A stretch of 64,000 nt of DNA from a virus, in IMG/VR virus record IMGVR_UViG_3300035670_000085, positions 35,897 to 99,896 of that record. The stretch is one strand, 5' to 3'. Of this stretch, positions 7,492 to 15,253 are shown one piece after another (position 1 is the stretch's first letter; each line of letters begins with the position of its first letter). Made by a program: the position numbers and the translations under genes. The notes under the pieces are model-generated. The model ran no database searches. It had not been told where the DNA came from and was given only the letters and a program-made list of their open reading frames with translations.

Positions 7492-8640
7492 ATGAAAAGA
7501 TATAAACCATTATTTAAAGAATCTATTCAATCAGAAAAAGCTATAGCAGAATTAGTTGATTTCGTTATAGATAAATTATCTAATAATATGATGAAAAAAA
7601 TAAATAATGGTGATTTTATTCCAGAAAAAAGATTTAATTTAAGAATGAGTTTTGATGAAAATAAATATTCAAATCCACCAGAAATATTAAAAGAATTTGT
7701 TAATTTATTTTTATATGAATTTGATGTTATATTATCAAGTGATAAAGATAAAGCAAATGGTGTATATCAAAGTAAAAAAAATAGAATAGTATTATGGAAT
7801 GTATTATTTCCAAATACATGGACTAAAGATAATCCTCATTTTGAAGGAAAAAAAGAAATTAAAGATTATTTCAGAAGATATTCTAGAGGTACTCTAATTC
7901 ATGAGTTTGCCCATGCTTATGACGATTTTATAAGTCGTGGAAAATATTTACCTAAAAAATATAAAGATGCCCCAGAAAGTCATGAAGACGAGAAGGGATG
8001 GAAAGATTACGCAAAACAAAATTTAGAAGTCAATGCAAGATATACTGATTGGATAAATGAACATCAAAAAGAAAGAATTACTTACACTTGGCCAGAATAT
8101 GTAAAAGAATTTAAACAAGAATGGGGGATTAAATACTTAAATCCGGAACAATATCGAAGACTTATAAATAGACTATTTGCTCAATATAATGAACCACTAC
8201 CAGAAGATTTTAAACTAGAAGTTTTAAATAGTTTATCCTTTAAATTATTTCATAAAGGATTTGAGAATAAGTTAAATGTTAATGATTTTATTCCAGAAGA
8301 TAAAAGATGGAAAGATCAACTGACCAAAAAAGATATTTTTAATTATATGAAAAAATCTATACAGAATATTTTAACTGGAAAAGTTAAAGAATCTGAGATA
8401 AAAAATCCAGCAATAATTGATAATAGATATGCTGGTTTAAAATCTATAAAATATAGTTTTGAATTGATTGATTCTATGGAAGAAAATCTTAAAAAACATG
8501 CAGACAATCCAGATATTGTTAAAACAATTCAAAAACAAATTGATAAAGAATTAGCATATTATGAAGGATTTAAAAGAATATTTAAATTATCTGATGAAGA
8601 TTTAAAACAGATTAATGATGTTATGATAAAATATTCATAA
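7492..8640 (+). CDS. MKRYK-tagged zinc metallopeptidase
   Basis: 382 residues; tag MKRYKPLFKES. HEFAHAYDD at ~137-145 is an HExxH zinc site, and NLEVNARYTDWI about 40 residues later offers a third Glu ligand, as in gluzincin-type peptidases. The C-terminal 200 residues are helical and charged. In phages, such peptidases occur in injected head proteins (for example in polyvalent proteins), which suits the tag. The cellular target is unknown. It is the largest tagged protein and is followed by a new late promoter. Confidence 0.85.
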   Translation: MKRYKPLFKESIQSEKAIAELVDFVIDKLSNNMMKKINNGDFIPEKRFNLRMSFDENKYSNPPEILKEFVNLFLYEFDVILSSDKDKANGVYQSKKNRIVLWNVLFPNTWTKDNPHFEGKKEIKDYFRRYSRGTLIHEFAHAYDDFISRGKYLPKKYKDAPESHEDEKGWKDYAKQNLEVNARYTDWINEHQKERITYTWPEYVKEFKQEWGIKYLNPEQYRRLINRLFAQYNEPLPEDFKLEVLNSLSFKLFHKGFENKLNVNDFIPEDKRWKDQLTKKDIFNYMKKSIQNILTGKVKESEIKNPAIIDNRYAGLKSIKYSFELIDSMEENLKKHADNPDIVKTIQKQIDKELAYYEGFKRIFKLSDEDLKQINDVMIKYS

Positions 8641-8661
8641 TTTCTATTATATTGAAGAAAT

Positions 8662-8677
8662 TATACTAATAAATATA
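8662..8677 (+). promoter_or_regulatory. late-promoter-like motif
   Basis: Exact TATACTAATAAATATA, 13 bases before the ATG at 8690. Confidence 0.8.
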
Positions 8678-8689
8678 AAGGTAATAAAT

Positions 8690-8941
8690 ATGAAAAGGTA
8701 TAAGCCATTATTCGAATCCTCTCAAAGATTTTGTGCAATATATAAAGCACAAAATAATAAATGGTACCTAGCTCTTGCTGACGAAGAATACGGTACATCA
8801 GAAGATGCCACTACTTACGGACCTTTTTCTAGTAAAGAGCAAGCTCATAGGTATTTGTTGAGAAATTTTTCAAATCCTGGTGGAATAATTGAGGATGGTT
8901 CTGGAGAACATTCAGTACCTCCCAGTGTTGTTAAGCCTTAG
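8690..8941 (+). CDS. MKRYK-tagged protein
   Basis: 83 residues; tag MKRYKPLFESS. The body (CAIYKAQNNKWYLALADEE...TYGPFSSKEQAHRYL) looks like a small alpha/beta domain of the kind found in many short phage proteins, with a Gly/Ser/Pro-rich tail. Unrecognised. Confidence 0.75.
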   Translation: MKRYKPLFESSQRFCAIYKAQNNKWYLALADEEYGTSEDATTYGPFSSKEQAHRYLLRNFSNPGGIIEDGSGEHSVPPSVVKP

Positions 8942-8981
8942 ATCTACATAGACAATTCAAAAATAGAATAGGTATGTAATT

Positions 8982-9335
8982 ATGATATGTGAACTAATTT
9001 CTTTCAGTGCAGCAGAACTCAATACAGGAATAGATGTTATAAAAGATATAGAATTTATTTCTATAGTTAAAAATGATGCAGAAGCGCTTCCAAAAGTATA
9101 TAGACCAATTGAGATACGCTTTTCAAATGTAAGCGGTATTGCAGCAAATATTGATATTTTTTCTGATATCGAACATGCTGCTTATCTAACAACTCCAACT
9201 TTATCTGATAAAATAACTATAGCTAATGGCGGTACATTGACATTAACCCCAACTAAAGATGCTATTACTAAAATAGTTGCTAAAGGTACAGCAGGACATT
9301 CTGGAAATTTAAATATTACAATAATAAAAGAGTAG
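8982..9335 (+). CDS. beta-sandwich protein, untagged
   Basis: 117 residues, almost all beta-strand pattern, no tag. It is a diverged paralogue of the gene at 11010 (shared layout: N-terminal strand, IxIxxxN.S..., FSDxEH/EY...TPT(L/I)(S/T)D, final TI/EIxKE). It could be a capsid decoration or small fibre protein, judged only from fold impression and late expression. Confidence 0.7.
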   Translation: MICELISFSAAELNTGIDVIKDIEFISIVKNDAEALPKVYRPIEIRFSNVSGIAANIDIFSDIEHAAYLTTPTLSDKITIANGGTLTLTPTKDAITKIVAKGTAGHSGNLNITIIKE

Positions 9336-9344
9336 GTGTAAAAA

Positions 9345-9641
9345 ATGAAAAGGTACAAAAGCTTATTTAAAGAAGATTCTACAGAATTTAATAATGATGA
9401 TTTTGTTTATCAAGAATTAAAATTTAAAAAACAATTATCAAAAGAATTGAAATTACCTTATACTGGAAAATGGGCAAATCAAAATAAAGAACTTCCAATT
9501 TATTTTGATGATGCAGATATGGTGTCAATGTTAGATGATAAAACTATTTTTAAAAATGCTATAAATGGTAAGCATACATATGGAGAATTAAAAACATTTG
9601 TTATAAACTTTATGAAAAAAAACACTCCTAATCTTATTTAA
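9345..9641 (+). CDS. MKRYK-tagged protein
   Basis: 98 residues; tag MKRYKSLFKED. The body has a basic helix (FKKQLSKELKLPY) and an acidic middle (YFDDADMVSMLDDK). No motif recognised. Confidence 0.75.
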   Translation: MKRYKSLFKEDSTEFNNDDFVYQELKFKKQLSKELKLPYTGKWANQNKELPIYFDDADMVSMLDDKTIFKNAINGKHTYGELKTFVINFMKKNTPNLI

Positions 9642-9656
9642 TAGAGGTAAAAAAAA

Positions 9657-9938
9657 ATGAAAAGATATAAAAGTGTTATTAGTAAAAATGAAATAAAATT
9701 AAATGAATCTAAGTGGAGTGATGCTAATCTAAGCAGGTTCTTTTTTAGTGGTGAATATGATAATTATCAGCATGGGAATCCAAAGAAAGCAGCGCAGCAA
9801 ATTTATGATCTCACTGTTAATTATTTAGATAATATTGAAAAGAATCTAGAATTGGCAGGTTCATTTTTAGCACCAGCCATAAAAGATGAACTTGAAAAAA
9901 TGTTAAAAAAGAATTTTAGTAGAATAAAAATAAAATGA
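9657..9938 (+). CDS. MKRYK-tagged protein, extended tag
   Basis: 93 residues. Begins MKRYKSVISKNEIKLNES: the usual Glu at position 10 is missing, but LNE at 15-17 restores an [LIF]-x-E site a few residues later, which supports a cleavage role for that motif. GAGGT precedes the ATG. The body is helical; function unknown. Confidence 0.75.
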   Translation: MKRYKSVISKNEIKLNESKWSDANLSRFFFSGEYDNYQHGNPKKAAQQIYDLTVNYLDNIEKNLELAGSFLAPAIKDELEKMLKKNFSRIKIK

Positions 9939-10243
9939 AAAAATATAAATCATTATTTAAAGAATCTGAACAAAAAGCTAGTTACGATTTGGTAGCAAAT
10001 CTTTATAAAAAGGGTTCAAAATGGAGAACTATAGAGTGGGCAAATAATAATGATAAAGCAATAATATCTAATCTATCTCCAACTCTTTTAAAAAAAGGAG
10101 AGAATTGTAATATTGAGATGATGAAAGGTTCTTCTCAATTTAATCTCATAATTTCATGGAAAAACTCTAGCAATGTCATATTAGGATGCTCACTTTCTTT
10201 TGATAATGAAAAAGAAGCACAGAAAGAAGGGTGGAGTATATGA
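9935..10243 (+). CDS. MKRYK-tagged protein
   Basis: 102 residues; tag MKKYKSLFKES. The body has a helical start and then beta strands (CNIEMMKGSSQFNLIISWK). ATGA overlap at both ends. Not recognised. Confidence 0.75.
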   Translation: MKKYKSLFKESEQKASYDLVANLYKKGSKWRTIEWANNNDKAIISNLSPTLLKKGENCNIEMMKGSSQFNLIISWKNSSNVILGCSLSFDNEKEAQKEGWSI

Positions 10244-10467
10244 AGCGTTATACACCAATAAAACTACAAGAACAAGATGAAGAAGAATTACATCCACGAG
10301 TTCTTGAAATACTCGATTGTTTCAAAAACGAAGATTTTAATAATTTTTCAAAACGTCTTGATTTTGCATCAAAGCTACTTGAAATTATAGTATTATCAAA
10401 GGATGTTCGTATAAGAAGACTCATAAAGAAAATCTGTCAGGCAATAAAAGAAATAGAGGAGGAATAA
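10240..10467 (+). CDS. MKRYK-tagged helical protein
   Basis: 75 residues from ATG 10240 (GGTGGAG just upstream; a GTG at 10231 is less likely). Tag variant MKRYTPIKLQEQ: here the site is LQE, again matching [LIF]-x-E although the rest of the tag has drifted. The body is acidic at first, then basic helices (IRRLIKKICQAIKE). Confidence 0.7.
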   Translation: MKRYTPIKLQEQDEEELHPRVLEILDCFKNEDFNNFSKRLDFASKLLEIIVLSKDVRIRRLIKKICQAIKEIEEE

Positions 10468-10469
10468 AA

Positions 10470-10712
10470 ATGAAAAGATATAAGAGTATTTTAAAAGAAG
10501 CACAACCAATTCATATCGGAAAAGTTACTGTTTTTGTTCATTTGAAAATCAAAGAAGAAGAAGTAAGTAAGATTATAGATCTATTTGATAATATAGATAG
10601 CGATCAAAAAATTCAAAATTTTCAATATTTAGCTGGAAATATGAAACTTAAAAATTTAGCAAAATTTATTGATAATAAAAATATTTATCTTTTAAGAATT
10701 TCAGAGGAATAA
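10470..10712 (+). CDS. MKRYK-tagged protein
   Basis: 80 residues; tag MKRYKSILKEA. AGGAGGAAT ribosome site. Small alpha/beta body (VTVFVHLKIKEEEVSKIIDLF). Unrecognised. Confidence 0.75.
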   Translation: MKRYKSILKEAQPIHIGKVTVFVHLKIKEEEVSKIIDLFDNIDSDQKIQNFQYLAGNMKLKNLAKFIDNKNIYLLRISEE

Positions 10713-10714
10713 AA

Positions 10715-10963
10715 ATGAAAAGATATAAAAGCATTATTAAAGAAGCTGAATTTTCAAAAGGAAACATCCAGGCAATAATTGCCGCATTTAAAGAATGTGG
10801 ATTTAAAGTTGAAGGGAAAGAAGGCGAACAGAAAGAAGGAATTTTTTATGCTTCTTTTGAGAAAGGAAAAGAAATTCTCTCTATAGAGGATGCTATAGAA
10901 AACTTACAAGCATTAAAAAAAAACGATAGAAAAAACACAGGATATAGATTTGAAATAGTATAG
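10715..10963 (+). CDS. MKRYK-tagged protein
   Basis: 82 residues; tag MKRYKSIIKEA. Body of alpha/beta type (NIQAIIAAFKECGFKVEGK) ending in YRFEIV, similar in layout to its upstream neighbour, so the two may be distant paralogues. AGAGGAAT ribosome site. Confidence 0.75.
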   Translation: MKRYKSIIKEAEFSKGNIQAIIAAFKECGFKVEGKEGEQKEGIFYASFEKGKEILSIEDAIENLQALKKNDRKNTGYRFEIV

Positions 10964-11009
10964 CACGACAATCCAATCAGATTTGATATATCCGACTGAG
11001 AGAGTAATT

Positions 11010-11357
11010 ATGATAACTGAAAAAATTGCAATAGTTAACGCAGACCTCGTAGCGGGAAAAGCGGTTAAAACAATAGAAGATATATCTTTAACTAGATTAG
11101 ATGCACAAGCTTCATCGAAACAATATATTCCTATCAAAATAAAATGTACTAATAACACTAATGTTTCTGGCAATTTTATTGCATTTTCTGATATGGAATA
11201 TATACAATATATAGCAACACCAACAATTACTGATTTAGTTCCTTTAGCAATCGGTGAATCGTTTGAATATATTCCAACAAATCAAAAAATGACAACTATT
11301 GTGGTCGAGTCTGCTGTTTTTACTGGAACCTATGATATAGAAATTTGGAAAGAATAA
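11010..11357 (+). CDS. beta-sandwich protein, paralogue of the 8982 gene
   Basis: 115 residues from ATG 11010 (GAGAGAG upstream). All-beta pattern, untagged. Its first codons (MITEKIAIVN) recur at 11610, where a different short protein starts MIIEKIAIVS, showing a partial local duplication. Possible small virion surface protein; no proof. Confidence 0.7.
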   Translation: MITEKIAIVNADLVAGKAVKTIEDISLTRLDAQASSKQYIPIKIKCTNNTNVSGNFIAFSDMEYIQYIATPTITDLVPLAIGESFEYIPTNQKMTTIVVESAVFTGTYDIEIWKE

Positions 11358-11376
11358 ATTTTGAAGTTTAAATAAA

Positions 11377-11607
11377 ATGAAAAGGTACAAGAGTGTTATT
11401 AAGGAATCTGGGGATAATTATGAGAATTTTGGCATCTCCTTATCAAAAATGTATAGTAAATCGACAAATATGACGCAATTAGCCAATATGATTTCAAATA
11501 GTATTGGAGAAGAGATCGGAGATAGCGAGGATTTAATAAAGGTATCTAAAACTCTTATTGGTAATTTACAAGACCTTATAAATGATGCAAAATCTTCAAG
11601 AGAATAA
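11377..11607 (+). CDS. MKRYK-tagged protein
   Basis: 76 residues; tag MKRYKSVIKES. Helical body with Ser/Asn-rich start (GDNYENFGISLSKMY). It is flanked on both sides by genes starting with the same ~30-base MIxEKIAIV sequence, a sign of local rearrangement. Confidence 0.75.
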   Translation: MKRYKSVIKESGDNYENFGISLSKMYSKSTNMTQLANMISNSIGEEIGDSEDLIKVSKTLIGNLQDLINDAKSSRE

Positions 11608-11609
11608 AT

Positions 11610-11771
11610 ATGATAATTGAAAAAATTGCAATAGTTAGCTTTGAGAGCGACCCAAAAACGTATAGTGAAATGCGTAAGCTTGTGGACGAACATTTCTCCG
11701 AAAAGGGTGGAGGTTGGTCTAGCGGTTTTAGGAATTTTATAAAATACGTAAGGGGAGAGGAAGTATATTAA
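11610..11771 (+). CDS. 53-residue protein with duplicated start
   Basis: ATG 11610 to TAA 11771. The first ten codons copy those of the 11010 gene at DNA level; after MIIEKIAIVSFES the protein is different (SEMRKLVDEHFSEKGGGW), rich in charged residues and glycine. It looks like a chimera in which a foreign body acquired a resident start region. Confidence 0.55.
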   Translation: MIIEKIAIVSFESDPKTYSEMRKLVDEHFSEKGGGWSSGFRNFIKYVRGEEVY

Positions 11772-11804
11772 AAAAAGCGGAAACGACAACTATGAAAAAT
11801 AGGA

Positions 11805-11849
11805 AAGAGTGCGTATAAAAAAATTTTAAACAACGAGGAAGGGAAATAA
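11805..11849 (+). pseudogene. decayed tag relic
   Basis: The frame at 11805-11849 reads KSAYKKILNNEEGK then stop, recalling the tag of the next gene (MKRYKSILNEES); the DNA around TTTTAAAC is shared. No start codon. Just upstream (about 11776-11803) SGNDNYEK resembles SGDNYENF of the 11377 gene. Together these suggest the eroded remains of a tagged gene. Confidence 0.35.
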
Positions 11850-11850
11850 G

Positions 11851-12216
11851 ATGAAAAGATACAAATCAATTTTAAACGAAGAATCACAATTTTCTAAAAA
11901 TTTACATAAGTATTTAAGACATTATGATAATCTTGAAACTTATAGCGAGTTAATTAAATTAATAAAAACTATAAATTATAATAAAAAAATAGAAACAGAT
12001 GAAGCAAAACAAAATGTTTATAAAGCTGTAATTTTATTGCTTCTTGGATATACTGGTTCAGAAGTGAGTAATAAACGTGATTATCTTTCTAAAGAATGGG
12101 AGAAAGAGGAAGAAAGTAAGAACGAAACTCCAGATGAATTTATGAAAAGAATGAAAATGGTGCCTTATAAAGAAAATTTGTCATGCAATAAAAGAAATGG
12201 AGGAGGAATAAAATGA
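11851..12216 (+). CDS. MKRYK-tagged protein
   Basis: 121 residues; tag MKRYKSILNEES. Helical throughout, with a Lys/Glu-rich C-terminal half. Ends in ATGA overlap with the next gene, whose ribosome site GGAGGAAT lies in its last codons. Confidence 0.75.
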   Translation: MKRYKSILNEESQFSKNLHKYLRHYDNLETYSELIKLIKTINYNKKIETDEAKQNVYKAVILLLLGYTGSEVSNKRDYLSKEWEKEEESKNETPDEFMKRMKMVPYKENLSCNKRNGGGIK

Positions 12217-12524
12217 AACGATATAGAAGTATTTTTAAAGAAGAAAAAAATTTACCTAATATGGATATTGATTCTTTTGTTAAAGAATTAATGAAAAATA
12301 GAAATTTAAAAGATACTTTTAAATCGTATACTATTGATGAATCTTATGAAAATCCAGATGGAGATTTTAATTCTGTTATTTATTTAGAAGATTTTATAAC
12401 TGAAAGACCAAGTTATGATTTTGTGAATCATTTACGCAGGATTGTTAATAAAAATGAAGATATTATTGATAGTAATATTGGTCGGGACAAATATAGAGTT
12501 GTTTTAAATATAACCCATAAATAA
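12213..12524 (+). CDS. MKRYK-tagged protein
   Basis: 103 residues; tag MKRYRSIFKEE. Acidic helical body (NMDIDSFVKELMKNRNLKD) then short strands. No family recognised. Confidence 0.75.
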   Translation: MKRYRSIFKEEKNLPNMDIDSFVKELMKNRNLKDTFKSYTIDESYENPDGDFNSVIYLEDFITERPSYDFVNHLRRIVNKNEDIIDSNIGRDKYRVVLNITHK

Positions 12525-12539
12525 AAAGGTGGAAATAAA

Positions 12540-12743
12540 ATGAAACGATACAAATCGATACTTAAAGAAGGAATGAGATACAATACTAGCTATTTTGAAG
12601 CAGGAAAAGATTTAAGATCAGCAAAAAAAATAGATACTGTAATTGGTGTTTTAGAAGAAATGATTATGGAATTAAAAGCTTGGAAAAAAGAAGGAGCTAA
12701 AGAAGTTCAAGGAAATAAAAATGAATTTATTCCATTATGGTAA
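12540..12743 (+). CDS. MKRYK-tagged small protein
   Basis: 67 residues; tag MKRYKSILKEG. The body is two helices (TVIGVLEEMIMELKAWKKE). AAGGTGG ribosome site. It immediately precedes the protease/scaffold gene, so the tag array and the head morphogenesis genes share a transcription unit. Confidence 0.75.
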   Translation: MKRYKSILKEGMRYNTSYFEAGKDLRSAKKIDTVIGVLEEMIMELKAWKKEGAKEVQGNKNEFIPLW

Positions 12744-12761
12744 TAGTGTAGGTAAAAGAAA

Positions 12762-14828
12762 ATGGCTAAAATAAAATTAGTTGAAAAGATAGGAATTAAT
12801 GTTCCTATTGAAAATATAAAAGTTTTTGATAAAGTAAAGATAGTAGAAGCTGCCGGAAAGAATTACGAGGCTATAGCAGTAATTGAGAAAGTACCTTTTA
12901 CTAGATTTGGCAGTGTTAATGATAACAATAGATATTATCCACGTAAACTTTGGGAAAAAGTTATAAAAGAAGGAGTATGTGAAGGAAGCTCTCTTTATAC
13001 AAACCATGCAGAAAATGAAACAGATGTATCTAAAAAAGCAGGTATCTGGCATAATGCATTTATTGACGATAAGAATAAAGTATGCAGAGCAGATCTTTAT
13101 CTTATAGGACCAAACGGACAACTCTTTCTCGATGCTTTAAAAGCTGGTTCAAAAGGGGAGGGTATCAGTTCAGTTGGCTACGGTGAGTTTGAAGATAGAT
13201 ACGAAGAATTAAAAGAATTTGGTAATATAGGACATGATGTAAAAGTAGTACGATGGGACACGTATGATGGAGAGTCTTATGGCGACTGGGTACATCAGCC
13301 GTCTCAAAACGTATTTGCAACATTAGAAAATATTAAAGAAAATAATGAAAACTCTTCTAATTTAAATGAAAGTTATACTAATAATAGTAAAGCTACTAAT
13401 GATAAATTAGATGAAAATATAAAATTACAAGAGAATAAAAAAGAGGTTTATATGGATAAGTCGATATTGAAGAATATGGTATTGAATGAAATAAAACGTT
13501 CAAAAAATAATCCTAATCTTCTTGAAGCAATTCAAGGATTGAAAGAGATTGACACTGCTGGTGATTCTGAACTTAATAATAGAGTAAATGATGCAATTGA
13601 AACTCTCACAACTAAACTTGAAGAAAGTAAAAGTAATGCAGAAAAACAGCTCAATGAAAGCACAACTAAATTGAATGAAATGACTGCTAAATATAATAAA
13701 CTTGTTGAGAATTATAAAAAAGCTACTTCTAAAGTTGTAGAATTGACAGAATCAACAAAACTTATGGAATCCGATATTAAATGCTTGGTAGAAGATTCTA
13801 ATCTCCGTGATAATGATATTAAATGTCTTACAGAAGACCGTAAAGTTATGATATCCGATCTTAAAAAAATGATTGAAGATCGTAAAGCAATGAGAAAAGA
13901 TATTAATGTTCTTACTACTAAATTGAAAGAAGCTGAAGAAGTTATTGGTCAACAAGAAGATGAACTTGAAAAACGTGGATTTGAATTTGAAGAAGATGAT
14001 GAAGAAGTAGAATTTGATGCGGAAGGAAATCCTATAGTAAAAGAGCCTGTAACAGAAGAAGAAATGCCTGCACCTGAAGTGCTTCCAGAAACCCCGGCAG
14101 AAATAAAAGAAGAAGGTGACGAACAAGAACTTCCTATGCAAATCGATCCTCTTCCAACTGAACCTGCAATGGTTGAAGAAGAAGATGAAATGATGAATCT
14201 TGATTTTGAAGATGAAGAAGAAGTTGAAGAACTTGAAGAAGAAGATGCTTTTGATGCATTTGCTCCTGCAGGTGAAGAAATGGATGAGCCTATGGTAGAA
14301 GAAGATGAGATGGAAATGCCTGTTGAGGAAATGCCAGTTGAAGAAGCTCCGGCAGAAGAAGTGAAAGAAGAAGAAATGCCTGCACCTGAAACTCTTGACA
14401 CTCCTCCTGCACCGGCTCCTGCTCCTATAGCCATAGAAGAACCTAAACCAGAAGAAACTAAAATGGTTGAGGAAGACGAAGAAGAAAAAGAAGATGAAGA
14501 AGAAGTTGAAGAACCAGAAGAAGAAAAAGAAGAAATGAAAGAATCTGTAATTAAGTTTTCATGGGAACCAAAAAAAGAAGTTAAAAAAGCTCCTGTAAAA
14601 ACTAAAATCGTAGAAAATAATATTAAGGCTGATCTTAAAAAATTCTATGAAAGTCAGATTGCAAAGAATCCTTCTGTAAAAGCTATTGAAAAACAAATCA
14701 TGTCTGCTAAATCTTTGTTAGAGGCCTTTGATATGGTTGATGTATTCAAGAGCAGAAAGTCAGATAAACTTGTGAAAGTTACTGAAAGTAAAAAATCTGA
14801 TGGTAATGTGATAAAATTTAAATTCTAA
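12762..14828 (+). CDS. prohead protease-scaffold protein
   Basis: 688 residues. Residues ~30-215 match the T4 gp21-type prohead protease (assemblin-like serine fold): NNRYYPRKLWEKVI at ~55-68, a candidate catalytic His at ~82 in YTNHAENE, and the conserved serine pocket GISSVGYGEF at ~134-143. Residues ~230-390 are coiled coil; ~395-600 are extremely Glu-rich with Pro/Ala/Met repeats; the last ~60 residues are basic and helical, typical of a head scaffold that binds the capsid protein. T4 makes protease and core from separate genes; here they form one frame with an internal start at 13452. Such proteases cut after [LI]-x-E, the motif present in the MKRYK tags around this gene. Confidence 0.9.
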   Translation: MAKIKLVEKIGINVPIENIKVFDKVKIVEAAGKNYEAIAVIEKVPFTRFGSVNDNNRYYPRKLWEKVIKEGVCEGSSLYTNHAENETDVSKKAGIWHNAFIDDKNKVCRADLYLIGPNGQLFLDALKAGSKGEGISSVGYGEFEDRYEELKEFGNIGHDVKVVRWDTYDGESYGDWVHQPSQNVFATLENIKENNENSSNLNESYTNNSKATNDKLDENIKLQENKKEVYMDKSILKNMVLNEIKRSKNNPNLLEAIQGLKEIDTAGDSELNNRVNDAIETLTTKLEESKSNAEKQLNESTTKLNEMTAKYNKLVENYKKATSKVVELTESTKLMESDIKCLVEDSNLRDNDIKCLTEDRKVMISDLKKMIEDRKAMRKDINVLTTKLKEAEEVIGQQEDELEKRGFEFEEDDEEVEFDAEGNPIVKEPVTEEEMPAPEVLPETPAEIKEEGDEQELPMQIDPLPTEPAMVEEEDEMMNLDFEDEEEVEELEEEDAFDAFAPAGEEMDEPMVEEDEMEMPVEEMPVEEAPAEEVKEEEMPAPETLDTPPAPAPAPIAIEEPKPEETKMVEEDEEEKEDEEEVEEPEEEKEEMKESVIKFSWEPKKEVKKAPVKTKIVENNIKADLKKFYESQIAKNPSVKAIEKQIMSAKSLLEAFDMVDVFKSRKSDKLVKVTESKKSDGNVIKFKF
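13452..14828 (+). CDS. internal-start scaffold protein (nested)
   Basis: Within the protease-scaffold gene, AAGAGG at 13441-13446 lies five bases before an in-frame ATG (13452), exactly at the boundary between the protease part and the coiled coil. Translation from here gives a 458-residue scaffold beginning MDKSILKNMVLNE, in which LNE could also be a protease site. The layout is like lambda C/Nu3, where the scaffold is translated from inside the protease gene. Separate use of this start is inferred. Confidence 0.6.
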   Translation: MDKSILKNMVLNEIKRSKNNPNLLEAIQGLKEIDTAGDSELNNRVNDAIETLTTKLEESKSNAEKQLNESTTKLNEMTAKYNKLVENYKKATSKVVELTESTKLMESDIKCLVEDSNLRDNDIKCLTEDRKVMISDLKKMIEDRKAMRKDINVLTTKLKEAEEVIGQQEDELEKRGFEFEEDDEEVEFDAEGNPIVKEPVTEEEMPAPEVLPETPAEIKEEGDEQELPMQIDPLPTEPAMVEEEDEMMNLDFEDEEEVEELEEEDAFDAFAPAGEEMDEPMVEEDEMEMPVEEMPVEEAPAEEVKEEEMPAPETLDTPPAPAPAPIAIEEPKPEETKMVEEDEEEKEDEEEVEEPEEEKEEMKESVIKFSWEPKKEVKKAPVKTKIVENNIKADLKKFYESQIAKNPSVKAIEKQIMSAKSLLEAFDMVDVFKSRKSDKLVKVTESKKSDGNVIKFKF

Positions 14829-14839
14829 TAAAAAATAAA

Positions 14840-14876
14840 CTCAAAGGAGGAATTCAAACTCCTTTGAGATTTCTTT
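14840..14876 (+). terminator. rho-independent terminator
   Basis: 10-bp stem CTCAAAGGAG/CTCCTTTGAG (14840-14849 with 14859-14868), then ATTTCTTT. It ends the protease-scaffold transcript. Confidence 0.8.
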
Positions 14877-14889
14877 AAAGATAATAAAA

Positions 14890-15105
14890 ATGAAACGATA
14901 TAAATCATTATTCAAAGAAGAATTTCCTCTTAATTACAAACAAGGAATGTTTCTTAAAAACATTATAGAGGAATATCTTATAGATATTGGAAAAGAAGAA
15001 AAAAGAAAAGAAGCGTTTACTATAATTTTACATGCAATATCTAACCATAAACTTGATTTTGATAAAGATAAAATTTTATTGTTTTTACAGAAAAAATATA
15101 ATTAA
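14890..15105 (+). CDS. MKRYK-tagged helical protein
   Basis: 71 residues; tag MKRYKSLFKEE. All-helical body (FLKNIIEEYLIDIGKEEKRK). It sits alone between the scaffold terminator and the capsid promoter, with no clear promoter of its own, so it relies on read-through. Unrecognised. Confidence 0.75.
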   Translation: MKRYKSLFKEEFPLNYKQGMFLKNIIEEYLIDIGKEEKRKEAFTIILHAISNHKLDFDKDKILLFLQKKYN

Positions 15106-15126
15106 AAAATTCATTTTTAAATAATT

Positions 15127-15142
15127 TATACTAATAAATATA
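15127..15142 (+). promoter_or_regulatory. late-promoter-like motif (capsid gene)
   Basis: Exact TATACTAATAAATATA 169 bases upstream of the major capsid ATG; this is the longest leader after any copy of the motif here. Confidence 0.85.
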
Positions 15143-15155
15143 AGTTGAAGATATT

Positions 15156-15253
15156 CTATCAAAAGATAGTTTGTATAAAAAAGACGATTCAAAAGAATCA
15201 AATGCAATAGTAGTTCTCAAAAGAGATCATTAATAGTGCCTTTCAGAAGAAAG
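15156..15253 (+). promoter_or_regulatory. hairpin-rich leader of the capsid mRNA
   Basis: Four short hairpins in a row, each with a four-base purine loop: CTATC-AAAA-GATAG (15156-15169), GATTC-AAAA-GAATC (15186-15199), TCTC-AAAA-GAGA (15215-15226), CTTTC-AGAA-GAAAG (15240-15253). Stem sequences differ while the C-loop-G design is kept, which suggests selected structure. It may stabilise the mRNA or tune translation of the most abundant protein. Confidence 0.55.

Noticed and set aside
13949-14434. Serine-rich open frame on the minus strand
   Set aside because: Mirror of the GAA/GAT-rich acidic scaffold segment; poly-Ser composition is what reverse-complemented Glu codons give. No ribosome site.
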